From contig JAJLRJ010000001.1 in assembly GCA_024195265.1 (NCBI GenBank), forward strand, positions 50,894,672-50,958,671: 64,000 nucleotides of DNA, written 5' to 3'. Below the pieces are notes generated by a model. It did no database searches, was not told the origin of the DNA, and was given only the letters and a program-made list of their open reading frames with translations. The stretch's first letter is position 1, and the number at the start of each line of letters is the position of its first letter. Made by a program: the position numbers and the translations under genes. The DNA is from Dendrophyllia cribrosa. Taxonomy: Eukaryota > Cnidaria > Anthozoa > Scleractinia > Dendrophylliidae. Positions 32,392-44,154 of the stretch are shown here, one piece after another.

Positions 32392-35300
32392 TTACTTTAC
32401 CGGCGATTTATCGTAGAGAGAATCCGGACTGTTCATATCAGGGAACAACTCCTTGAACTTGGCCATTTCTTCAGACTCTTCGCTTTGGATTTTAATCTGA
32501 ATGACGCACACAAAGAAAATAAAGGTTAAGAATAGAATCACGAGTGAACTAGAAATTTGGATTCGGCGAACATTATAGTGTAGAGTGCTCTGATACAAGT
32601 AAACCTTCTTGAAGTAACTTGCCCATTGAAACCTTGCCTTTTTAACTGAGAAATGCTAGTGCCTATATAATGTACAGAATCAGTTTGATGTCCAGGAAAA
32701 AATGTATTTAATTTTAGCACCTTCTTCTGTTTTTGTTGAGCTATAGGTTTTCCACGAGGAATTTGTTTCAGTTTCTGTACTTCTGTAATTGGAGACTTCA
32801 TTTCGCCACAGAGCTCGCTTTTCCAAGGAGATGGTTTTGGAGAAAATCGAACATTAGTTCGTGGTGTGGTCTTCTGATTTTCCTTTTTGCTACCTCTCAT
32901 CTTATCAGATTTATGACCTTTGGTTCCAACCTAAAAAGGAAAAAACATCATTACATAAATTAATCAATCACAGTTCATGCGTAAATTGAAAATATTTAGT
33001 AAAAATTAAATAAAAGGGGCAAAAATAACCTTGGTCAGGTTCAACACTTTGTCGTCCTCTTCTGAAGAAGATGAATTTTGTTCATCTGAGCCAGCAAACA
33101 CCACTCTTCTCTTTTTCTGGTTGAAATCGTTTTGTTTTAGTATGCTACGAGGCTGTTTCGGAGTTTCTGGAACCACTGCAGGTGGTTGTGGAGTCGTCAC
33201 TTTTGGTGTCATTGGTTTCACTTCAGAGGATGACACACGTGAGCTTTTGGGTATCTTGAGGTAAAACGTAAACATAGGTTAAGTAACCATCAACAAAACG
33301 AGTACTAAAACCGATGCTATGCCTGTGTCAAGTTAAGAGGAAGAAATATTGACATAGGTAAAGAACTCCTCATACCTTGACTTGTTTTTCAATCTTTTCT
33401 TGTAGAAGCTTGATATCTTGATTCTAAGGATTTACATCAGCGTATATCACATACATGTATTCTGTGTAATTCAAACCTAGCAGTTCATTTTTATTACGTT
33501 ATTGACATTGGTTGGCATGGGTCGACGGAGGAGGATCCCAACGCATATGTATGATTAACTATTGACGGTTCTTTCATTTTAATAATATGGTGTCCAGACA
33601 ACAGAGTGTATGTGCTGGTGGCGTACCTTCAGTTCCAACTGCTTTTTGAGGAGATCTATAGCTTCGGCGTTTTCAACCTGAGATCTCTCATTCTCCTTTT
33701 CCTAGTCCAAATGAGACAAAAGTATTAAAATGGAAGACCTAGCAATATATAAACTGAGTCTTCATTTTGAGAGGTTAAAGTGTTATACGAAGTTAACTTG
33801 GGAATACTTTGCATCGCTTACCCCTTACTTAGAACATCTAATGTGAGAGCTTTACCTGCATTGCTTTTAGACGTTTTACTTCTTTCTCTAGTCTATCGAT
33901 TTGCTCCTTAGCTTCCATAAATTTCTTTGTCTGTAACATGGAAATTGAAAAGTCGTTATTAAGGCAGTTGTCCACACATTATTTACTTGCTGTCAGCTGT
34001 CCCGTTTAAGCATTTTGAATACTCACATGTTGTTCCTTGGCGTCCTTTTCTGCATTTGAACGCAAGAGTTCCAGCTCTCGCTCTTTATGAGCCACTATTT
34101 TTTCGTTTTCCAACTATAAAAAAGCAAAAAAAAATGTAAGTAGCTCATGAAAAATTTTATGCAAGGTCTACATTGTCTACATTGCATATTTCCACACAAA
34201 ATATCCACCTTGTATTTTTCCAGCGTTGCGCACAGCTCATCCATTTGCTTTTCACATCTATTTTGGATACTTTCCTTATCTTGGACGGCTTTTTCTTTTT
34301 CCTCTTTAAATTGTTTAACCTGTTGAATTGATCAAGGATATTTTCATAAGATCAACAATTAAAAGGAAAAAAACATGGAAAACCGTACCCGACGCCCTAA
34401 GCAGCGAAAAGGAAGAAGAAAGAAAACAAGAGATAAGGAAAAGAGAGAGACACGCGAAAGTTTTGCGTAGGTAGTAATTTTTAATCCTAGTCACCATTTT
34501 TAGTGACGGCTACTTTTAAGAATCAAAAGACATATTTATATCAGTGGAAACCCAAACATGTCCTCTAAGAGTAAAAATAAGAGATTGGGCTGCAGATAGC
34601 CTGGATGAAAAGGGATTGCAACTTGAAAAATTTTGGCCATTTTTTTCAAGTTTATCGCCTATTTTTGGAAAAACTCTTATTGTGGTTTATTCTCTCTTCG
34701 AAAATTCACTTGATATCTTCCTCTTGGCATTTTATAAGCGTTTCGGGGCAGTTTTGACCCCAAAACGTTTAAATCACCATCACATAGCTCCTTTAAGTAT
34801 TCTAACCATTTATCTCTTCAGAAAATAACTAAACGTCAAAGAGTCTTACGTCTTCTTCGCGTTTTTCCAATTCCTTTGATTTCCTCGTTATTTCTTCCTT
34901 TATAGTTTCCAGCTGTAAACAATACAGTAAATCATTGATCTTTCTACATCATTTATGTATAAACCGGTTTCAAAGCGACCGTATACAATTAATAAGTCTA
35001 TCTACATGGAAGGTTAACGCTAGATCGGCCGATTGAATGCGATTTTGGATAAACCATGATAACGAACATGTTCTTTGATTAACAATAACAGAGCTTAGTC
35101 AGTGAATATGTTGGACTTTTAGTCAGAAGCAAAAGAGGACAAAAACCTTCGCTGGGGTAAAGTATGAGTTTTCTAAGGACGCGTGTGCACGAAATGAAAC
35201 GTTGGTTATGTGATGAAGGTGTCTGACTGCATCCATAACAAGTATATATATAATTATAGTACCTGTCTAGTAACGTCAGTACTGTGGTCCCTCGCTGTTT

Positions 35301-38300
35301 CTACATCTTCCTTACTTTGTTTTAGCTTTTTAAAATAAATTTAAAATAGAACCAAACAAAATATCAGTAACATGAAATGAGATAGTCTTAATATCGACAA
35401 AAAATGCTTAAGGTTTACAAATAAAATCGACAGTTAGGTGTTTCCCACCTTTTCTGTTAGGTCCTTAATCTGTTCTTTATAGGCACTGAGCTCATTGGCT
35501 AACTTGGATTTCTAAGATGTTGGAAAACGTACTATTAAAAATAACAATGACTTTTCTGAATGCAAAAATTAAATACTTAAAATAGAAATACATAAAGATT
35601 ACAAAGTGTATTAGTGGGTCAATTCAGTACTAACAAACAGGGGCGTAGCCAGGACTTTTTCAGAGGTACGCACAATCACTGTTTTCAAACACTCCCCCTA
35701 CCTCCTCCCCCCACCCTCAAGTCCCAAATCTTTCTTTTTTTTTCGACTTTTTCGGGTACGCACGTGCGTACGTGCGTACAGGCAGCTACGCCCCTAACAA
35801 AGGGGAACTTTGTTCCGGCTTTCTTTGGGTCTCGTCGGTGTGGGTGCGTAAAGCAAAAAGTAAGCCGTACAATAATTATAAACTGGATCAACATGCAAAT
35901 TAGCCATCCATTACCTGATTTTCAAACTTGTCCGCCTGTTTAGTTTGAGAGGTAACCTTGCTTTTCAACGTCTTGTTCTGGAACAAAGCAAGGACGACCC
36001 CGTCAGAGCTGATACGAAAAACGACTTACAAGGACAGTGCTATAAGCTCACCTCTTGTTGAACTTCTTTAGCCTGTTTGGTTTTGGCTGCCAGCTGATCC
36101 TGGAGACTTTTTATCTGCCGAAAAAACAGCTTCTATCAAATGCCCGCACACCATATGATAATGATAGCAATTAGCATGAAATAATGAAAAGAAATGAACT
36201 ATAACTTAGTTATGCCTATTCTGGGATCTAAAGTTGCCTTAGTTATTATTTACATTAAACTAGTTCTTTTTTTCTCTATACTTTCTGTCAAACCAACCAC
36301 ACTGACAATTACTTTTGAATAAAACAATCATAAACGAAAGTGAATCAAACTGAACACAGCTGATTACACTCATAATAATATTTTCTCCTTTATTTACAAA
36401 ATGAATGAAAAATTGTTGGATTTCAGAGGAAACTATAAGTCCGTTGGAAACCATGAAGCTGTATCTCGTGAACAACAATGGCCAATTAGAGCGGTTTTCA
36501 ATTAAATGTCTACAGTATTGTGACTTCGTGAGTTTTACGACACTCAGTTGAAAACTGGTCTAATGGCCAAAACGTTAGCATTTTGCTTACCTTGGCTTCT
36601 AGGTTTTCTGTTTTTTTGATCTTCTCTTTTAGATCGTCTTTTAAAGATCGAGTCTGTTAAAGAGAAAGTTAAAATAGACATTAGTTCTTCTTTACTGAGA
36701 CAAAAACCGAAACAATAATTCAAAGAACAGCCAAATATGTTGTTTCAGGATACAAAAAGAAACGTTCTTACGTTTCCTTTTTCCTTTTCTAAAATCAATG
36801 TCCGCTCTTCGTCCTGCATCATTACGTCATCTTTCAATTTGTCATATTGTTCCCTGTAACAAGAAGACAAAACAAAGTAACGTTAAAGCTTGTGCATTTG
36901 ACCGTGTTGCTTTTCAAATTAGAGCTTCAAAGCTCGGACTAATAAATAAAAGGATATTTGTCGGCTTGTTTACAGTAAAAGTAAGCTCTGAGCTCAATCT
37001 TACCGTAGTTTCTGATGATCTTCTTGAAGTTTCTGAATGACCGTTTCAGACTCTTTTCTACATTTCAAGGCACCCTGGTGATGAACAGGTAGGTTTGATA
37101 TTAAAAACTGTAGTCTGACAAATCAACGTATTTACATTGACACTGCCGTCTGCATATATCTTATAACACGAACAATGTATTGCCATGGTATTAGTTGTTG
37201 TCCAGTCACATTAGTGAGGTGCAACGTTGTGCGCAGCATCGCGTAAAATTCCTAAATTGCACTGTCTATTGCGCGCAACAATTCTGAAGTGAAGAGATGA
37301 AGTAGGAGTTTGGACTTATGTTGCATGCTATATGTTTTACCGTGCATCCTGGTCAAGAAAAGTATAAATAAGTTAACAGCAACCAAATGACAGAGTTACC
37401 TTTAAGCTCTTGTCCAGTACTGACGTTTTTTCTTCCAGTGCAGATATTTGATCCCTCAGTTTTGTTTCGGAGACCTTAAGAAAAACGGGAAAAGCACATT
37501 TACCGGAAATGAACAAGGGACGGGTGGAAACAGGAATTGATTCCCAGGCTGAGGCAGTTTGAGTTCCTTTAGAAACCCCCAACTGCCTAAGAGTAACCAA
37601 GTTTTCGAACATTTCACTCTCGAAAAATGGAGTAGTTATAGTTCTGTTCTATAAAAGACATATTAAAGATATCGATCACATACCTTAAAGTCTTCTACAG
37701 ACTTTTGAAGCTCTTCTTTTTCCCTTCTTTATAGCGAAGAGACAAATATTAGTACAATTTATCTACTCATTGTTCATAATATCAGAGTGGTACTAAAAAT
37801 AACTCATTCATTGATGTTGGTGAAATTGTGCTTCAAATAAAAGAGAAAAGCACATATTTCTGTGCCGGTTCTGATACAATGTACGAAGTTGATAAATCTC
37901 GATAAGGAGTCGGTTTTGATCTAATTCGTTGTTTTTTAATGTTTATTTGTTTTTTTGATTAGCAGGGGTTAATCATATTTGATAAATATTGTCTTACCTT
38001 TGTTGCTCAATTTTTTCTTGAAGATCTTGTACATTCTCTGATAAATATTTCTGATTGTAATTAGCATTGTAGATCTTTCCTTCTAGATCGCTAATTGTTC
38101 TCTGAAAGTGGAAAAGTATTTTCAATACCCCGCAAACATCTAAGTAGCAATGAGTTCATAACGATGTTTGAAAAATAGATAGTTTTACCTGTTTTTCTTC
38201 TGAAGCAAGCGTTAATAGTCGGATGTTTTCTTCTAATTCTTCTTCCTTTTTGTTGGCCTGCTCTAGATTATTCTTCAAGGAAGAATTTGTTTCCTTACAA

Positions 38301-41300
38301 ACAAAGCAAGATTTGAATAAAGTTATCAGCAGTCACCCTTTTAAAAATTATCTAGCACAAGATGAACATATACCATGCGGTAGAATGTTGCGATCGTACG
38401 GGGATAGAGCTTTTAGCGTGGCGGCTCCTACACTGTGGAATGGCTTTAATGCATTGCCTGATTGACACTACCCTGCGAGCAGAGCCTCTTTCGATCTAGG
38501 AGGATCGAAAGAGGCTCTGCTCGCAGGGTAGATTGACACATTCGTAACATTAAATCTGTCAGTTTTTTTAAACGTACTATAAAAACTTACCTTTTTAAAT
38601 TAGCCTTTAGCAATAAGTGATTATAGCATTATCATGATTCTGTTTTTAAATTAGCTTTTTATTGGTTACATAGAGAATCATTAGTTTATTTTAATTTTTA
38701 ATTAATTCTATAACAATAAGTTTTATTTTTTTATTTATTTACTTTTGTTTTCTAAAGTGTAATGCGCTTTTGATCATTTTATGTTAAAAAGCGCAATATA
38801 AATTAAAATTATTGTTATCATTATTATTATTAATTATTATAATAGATAAAGAACTGAAGGACCCACTAAAAGCTGGTTTTCACTAGCGCAGCAAGCTCAA
38901 AAGAAAGCAAGAAGGGCCATACCATTTCTTTAAAACGAAAGCCAGCCACACTGAGGCTCAGATTATGTTTGTATACTCTTGTGCTGCAGCGCTAATGAAA
39001 ACATGCTTACTCAGTAAAGACTAACTTGAAGTTGAGCCAGATTTTCTTTCGACTGCCGGATTATTTCTCCCTTAGCCGACGTTCTCTCTACCTCTTTTGC
39101 AAGGTTTTTCTGTAGGTTTGCACATGATTTCTCCAATTCATTCTGAAAAACACGAAAATAAAGATAAGCAAGGATCCAAAAAATATATGTCCTTACGCTT
39201 TTGGAAAGTTATGCAGTGGAATTGTTGTTTGATACCTTTTCTTTAAGAATGTGATCGTTTAAAGTGTCCACTTTTTCCTTTTCTCTTGTAACTGATTCTA
39301 TAAAAAAGGAAAATAGTTTTAATAACTCATCAACAATATAACATTGATTCTGTGCATGCGAGAACGTTTTTTTTATGGAATAAAAAATGAATATCACTCA
39401 ACACAATTCAGCACACGCACTCTCGCGTAAAAAGATACTCACCCAACTTAACCTCCAGAGCTTTCATCTCTTCTGTAGTAGTTTCATTCGCACTGGTAAG
39501 ATTTTGCAGACTAAAAAGAAATAGCTTTCTGTCAAGTTATGTCTGTGTTGCTAGGTCTTACAATTCAGCTCTAGGGTATACCATCATTTTAATAGAGAAT
39601 TTGAAAAACAAAATACAAATGGACCTGACGCGCGGTAGAGTGATACAATATCATTTTGTGACAAAATTAATGCTCTGTATATTTAATATTAGTAATCTAA
39701 ACCCCTTACTAGCCTGAGAGGAAGCTCAGCCCGAGAGTTGCTTGCAGGCTAACCACTTACCTTTCTTCCAATTTCAGTTTTTCCGTTATCAACGAAGAAA
39801 GCTGTTTCTCTAGCTCATCTAACACTTTTCTTTGCTCTTTCTTCATCTCAAGAATGCTATCCTTTAATGTTTGGTTTACTTGGTGGGAGTCCTCAAGCTG
39901 TGATTGGGTAGCTTTACGCTCCTCTTCAATCCTCTTGCACTCATCCTGAAAGAGTTGGTAAAAGTGGTTATATACTCATATTATTTACAATTTAATAATC
40001 CTATTGCCTTGGGTTTGTTGCACAAATTCAAGGCACACCCTTTTGTTCTCACCTTATTTAAATTTAGCATTTCCTCTGTATTTTGTATCTGGACCTGCTG
40101 TGAGGTGATGACACTTTCATGCTTTTTCAGTTTATCTTGTAGTAATTCTGTAAAATAAAATACAGAAATTTCACCGATATGCGCCATGATTGTACTTACA
40201 AGACACGGCTTTCAACCAGCTAGAGCGTTTCTTAATGAGCTGTACTCAGTAATTACCTAGCTGATGCTCTAAGGAAGTTGATTCCTCTTTACTCTTCTCC
40301 AGTGCAACTTCCATGGTAGAAATATGGCTCTCCTTTGCTTTACGTTGGTTTTCAAGAAGTTGAATCTGTGTTCATGATATAGAACAAGAGTCAAAACTAT
40401 GTTGGGGAGGCGGTTGTAAGAACAGCACACCTTTTTTACCTTTTACATTGTAATGAATGAAAGAGCAGGAGAAAGAAAGTATTGATACCTGACTCTTAGC
40501 TTTATCAAGCTTCTCTGAAGATTCCAAGACAAAGTCTTCGTGTTCCATCCTCTGCCCCTCAACTAAAATACGTAAAGATATTTTATATATAACAAAGGGA
40601 AGTTGAAATGATACAGCTGTAGGGTGTTTGCTTCAAATGGAGACAATATATAGATCTAGATGAAAACGACTTACGTTTATTCTTCATTTCATTATATTTT
40701 GTTGTGTGTTCAATCTGAAGATCCTGAAATTTGACTACCAGTTCCTGTTGAACAAAATAAATATCGGATAAATCAAAATTTAAATGTAATAAAAAGTATT
40801 TATTAGTATTGAGCTCTAAAACACTTACGACCTTTTCTAGGGACCGAACGACAAAACTGCCGGACCGTGCTAAGAAAAACTCATATTATAGCAAGATGCC
40901 AGTGAACAGAAAAAAATCCTCGATTCAGTTTCAAATAAAATTCATTCTTGCCTGAAACTGCTCAAGGCGCTTTTTCTCTTCAAATCGAAGTTCATCGCGA
41001 TCAGTTTCTCCTGAAAAATAAAGTAGACGATATGATTAATTTGCTATCTCTATTTTGCTTGCTGTGGACGGATATATCTTATTCCAAACATGTTTGTCTA
41101 GGATTCATCACCAGGCAGTGGGATGTAATGAGATTTTGGCACTTGTGCATTTGCAAAACCTCGAAATGCGTGGGATGACAGAAACAGTGAGGTTGCAAGT
41201 TTAATGCATAAAACATTACCATATCTGAGAAGCATAATACGTACCCTTTTGAAGATTATCTTCCACCTTTGCAACATGGTCTTTCAGCGCATTACACATA

Positions 41301-43843
41301 TCCCGGGTAGAAATGATTCTAAATTAAAAGCGATCGTTTTTGATGAGAACGATGCAGTCATTTATCGACCCATCAAGGTGCTGTTACACTGCGCATTGTT
41401 CGTGCAACTTGTCCAACATTGCAATTTAAACATAATGTGCTAGCTCATTTCTAGACGAGATGCTTAATTCCTTTTTCCTCACAGCAACCATTGCAGCAAC
41501 TCGTCTATCAATGATCTTTTTGTATATTCCATGCTATATGTTACACTTACACGCTTCAGTCACTCTTTTATAAAACTTGTCTCGCAACGTGTTTCGAGAC
41601 AAGTTGCACACACAAAAAACTTTAGCTGGTTATAATTGTAGGAAACTCGTATGTTAAACTGGAGGTTTTTCCTGATAGTTAAACTGTTCTTTATTAGTAA
41701 ACCATTTATTTCTTATTATCGGCAGTATTCGGGGGCGTACCCAGGGGGAGGGTTCCAGGGTTTCCGGAACTCCCCTTTTCGAGGATTAAAAAATGACGTC
41801 TATTTTTTAAATTAAATTTCAAATGTTAATTTCCTTCCTGAACGTTACATGCACATACGTTTTGAATGCTTGTGTAACTAAACCGTCTTAAGTGACTGAT
41901 TTCGGACGAGATGGAACCCCCTCCCCCCTTTTGCAAAAAGGCTGGGCACGCCCCTGATATTTGTTAACTTTTATACTTGAAGTCTCCCTGAAAAGTATTG
42001 TAGGATAAATATGATCCATTTTAGTAATTTCCCAGATTTCTATAAGTTGCATTTGGCATTCAAAAGAATTAAACTGAATAAATGAACAATATACAGGAAC
42101 GTATTGCTTATGCTGTGGCTTTCATTTGAATGGAGTTTAATAAAACTAGGTAATACGAGTGAATGTTTTATTCCAGGAAGGAACAGATTAAATGAAAATT
42201 TCAGCCACTTCATTTATAGAACTCACTTATGTTCGACTTGCTCTCTGTCTGCGACCTCTTCTTGTAACTTGGAGCTAAGGCTCTCATTCTGAAACTGTTA
42301 ACCAAAGGAATGCCAGGTAATTTTACTCACTGCTACAACGAAAAATTTCAATGATTTTTGTTTATCCCTTATCAATTAGTTATCAGTGGATGCATTCTTA
42401 TTATTTATAAAAGGCAAGTGTAAACTGGCCTTACAGACCATTTCAAACCTATCATTGGCCGTTTTTATGCTACAGACGTTAATATCGTCTGAGACGTTAA
42501 AGTCGTCTCGAGACGACTTTAACGTCTAGTATAAAAACGGTAAATACGCCAGACGGATTTAACGTCTGACGAATTTAACGTCTTCTTTTAAGTGCGTCGT
42601 TCAGACGCGCTTAACAGACGACTTTAACGTCTCAGACGTTAAATACGTCTAGTATAAAAACGGGACGGCCTTAACGAGGACGAATTTAGCCCTATTTGTA
42701 TATTCGTGCTCTTAAAATTTATTTGGGGACGACTTTAGTCGGGTCCAGTCACTTCCGAGAATAAGTGTTTTTAGAAAATCTTGTGTTTTTTCGCTCTGGC
42801 CATCTACTTTAATGCGTCCCGTTTTTATACCAGACGCATTTAACGTCTGAGACGTTAATTGCGTCTAGACGACTTTAACGTCTCTAGCATAAAAACGGCC
42901 ATTGCTGAAGGTTTACAGATCTACTGAACTGACAGGTTTGACATGTTTTACATTATGATACAAATGTTATACCTGTAAATCAAGAATAGATCTTCTCTGA
43001 GAATCTATTGTTTGCACTGCTTCTTGAACCTTTTTCTCCTGTCATAAACAGAAGTACATAATTAGTTAAACTTTTGAAATCTACACACCTGAAGTGATCA
43101 AATGATTAATTTAAATTTCGTAAAGAAAAGTAACAAAGCAGATCACGTTAATTTCACAAAGGAAAAACAACAGTTAAGCTTACTTTGCATTTATATCACC
43201 CTTGTTACAGCTCCAAGTTTGAAATAAGCTTATCTTACGTTAAAAATTAAACAGTTTTACCCATGCACCACCCCATTTCACAAACTACTTTTACCTTTTC
43301 TTTTATTTCTATCTCTGTCGATGTTTTCCATTTTCGTATTTTCTCTGCTTCTTGGTGAAGGCGAGAGTGTAAAGATTGAATTCTTTCAGCAGATTGCGCT
43401 CTTTCTTTTTCCACTTTTTCCGTTTCTGCAAGTGTAGTTAGCTCTTTAAATATTTTTATTTTGTCATTCTAATGCTGAAACGTCTTATCAAAACATCAAA
43501 GCTAAAAATTAAGCTTAATCAAGATTAAAGTTTACACAGTATGCTTCATTTTAAGTATAAAGCTTAGGCAAATCATGACTGATATCTTGGTCAAAATCGT
43601 AATTAGAATAAACTTAAAAATGCAAAGGTCACCTTTTTCTTTTTGCCTTGGAGTGCTGGGGCGAAAGTAGATATTGGAAGGTGAGTTGACGGGCCTGATA
43701 TTTAACTGATGTCCATGTGACGCAGCTTTGTTTGGACTTGCAAAATACGAGGTTGAAGTTAGTGGAGAAACCGAGCTTGTTGTAAGCTTGAATAATGGCT
43801 GCGGAATGTGATGCTTCAGCTGGTTGTGAGCATGGGATTGCAT
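32392..43843 (-). CDS. SYCP1: Synaptonemal complex protein 1 (SYCP1)
   Basis: The transverse filament that zips homologous chromosomes in meiosis. The match rests on colinear blocks in order: QEAEKIRKWKTSTE, VQEAVQTIDSQRRSILDLQ, ISTRDMCNALK near the N-terminus, and QNRCEKQMDELCATLEKYK late in the rod. Exons (minus strand, 5' to 3'): 43633-43843, 43295-43425, 42973-43038, 42227-42288, 41245-41318, 40952-41010, 40675-40744, 40489-40562, 40257-40365, 40053-40147, 39761-39945, 39443-39510, 39236-39297, 39026-39142, 38189-38293, 37998-38101, 37684-37726, 37400-37474, 37004-37074, 36772-36853, 36591-36653, 36052-36114, 35915-35977, 35449-35511, 35263-35325, 34850-34912, 34209-34319, 34027-34113, 33856-33930, 33627-33701, 33376-33423, 33030-33254, 32721-32930, 32392-32496. 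That gives about 1,058 residues, nearly all coiled coil, with a basic, Ser/Pro-rich C-terminal tail (TPRTNVRFSPKPSPW). The frame is open up to an acceptor at 43901, so the true start may lie in an earlier exon. Confidence 0.93.
35638..35794. mobile_element. 157-bp GGGGCGTAGC-ended MITE
   Basis: Ends CAGGGGCGTAGCC and the inverse GCTACGCCCC. CTAACAAA flanks the left (35630-35637) and overlaps the right end (35794-35801), an 8-bp duplication as in hAT elements. It contains a short ACGTGCGTACGTGCGTAC palindrome. It is intronic in SYCP1. Confidence 0.75.
36488..36562. repeat. Short copy of the GAGCGGTTTTCAATT repeat
   Basis: AGAGCGGTTTTCAATTAAATGTC at the left and GACACTCAGTTGAAAACTGGTCT at the right form the inverted ends with only about 30 bases between, so this is an internally deleted copy of the family at 24505-25080. 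Confidence 0.65.
38296..38845 (+). mobile_element. 5'-truncated LINE, 3' end of the reverse transcriptase ORF
   Basis: A plus-strand frame reads HIPCGRMLRSYGDRAFSVAA, then PTLWNGFNALP, the conserved C-terminal block of non-LTR retrotransposon polymerases. After an inserted hairpin it continues KSVSFFKRTIKTYLFKLAF to a stop near 38622, with one internal TGA. The 3' end has AATGCGCTTTTGATCATTTT, an AAAAAGCGCAATATAAATT hairpin and a (ATT)n tail near 38810-38845. It is opposite to SYCP1, and its truncated end falls within about 5 bases of the start of SYCP1 exon 15 (38293). Confidence 0.8.
38469..38530. mobile_element. 62-bp perfect hairpin insertion
   Basis: Two 28-base arms pair perfectly around a 6-base loop (TAGGAG); the left arm starts TACCCTGCGAGCAGAGCC. 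GATTGACAC flanks both sides (38460-38468 and 38531-38539), a 9-bp target duplication. It lies inside the LINE coding sequence, and excising it with one duplicate restores the LINE reading frame. Confidence 0.9.
41726..41957. mobile_element. GGGGGCGTACCC-ended MITE
   Basis: Ends CGGGGGCGTACCCAGG and the inverse TGGGCACGCCCCTG. The inner arms pair GGAACTCCCC with GGAACCCCCTC only loosely. It is related in its ends to the element at 35638. It is intronic in SYCP1. Confidence 0.6.
42458..42900. mobile_element. MITE packed with ACGTTAA/TTAACGT words
   Basis: Ends GGCCGTTTTTATGCTA at 42458 and the inverse ending at 42900, with ATT flanking both sides as a 3-bp target duplication. The interior repeats GACGTTAA, TTAACGTCT and AGACGACTTTAACGTCT more than a dozen times in both orientations. 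Two further internal copies of TATAAAAACGG-type ends show that it grew by nesting or internal duplication. Confidence 0.75.
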
Positions 43844-44154
43844 CTCGTGAATTCGAATATCACCTCTCTTGGCAAAGTCGAAACAGCATTGTCTTGTAAC
43901 CTGAATCCGTAAAGAAACTAAAATGGCAACATAAAATACCCGGTCTTTGTTTCCTCCTCGGCTCTCTCTTTTTTTTCAAAATAAAAATTTTCATCAGCTT
44001 TGATTTTCCCGCCACTTTTGGCGGGTTGCACGCGCCTCGTTTTCACGCTAAACTAGTGTCCAGTTGCCTCCCTGCCGGGACTTTGAACCAATTTGATCAC
44101 GTGATCTAGTTTAGTGATGACGTTTCCAAACTTCTCTCGGAACGGAAGAAGAAA
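43844..44154. promoter_or_regulatory. Head-to-head SYCP1/ARFGAP2/3 interval
   Basis: The two genes start back to back: the likely SYCP1 first Met is at 43843 (minus) and the ARFGAP2/3 ATG at 44155 (plus). Within the interval is GATCACGTGATC (44095-44106), a 12-base palindrome with a CACGTG E-box. A TGACG half-site lies near 44117, and there is a GGCGGG/CCCGCC pair near 44010-44025. No TATA box is evident. The short spacing suggests a shared bidirectional promoter, although one partner is meiotic and the other housekeeping. Confidence 0.5.

Noticed and set aside
32733..32963. 76-residue plus-strand ORF
   Set aside because: It is the antisense shadow of a well-supported SYCP1 exon (32721-32930).
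40829..40869. Possible extra SYCP1 exon between acceptor TTAG and donor GTAAGT
   Set aside because: It is 41 nt, breaks the frame against both neighbours and has an in-frame stop in the expected phase. Skipping it gives a better match to SYCP1.
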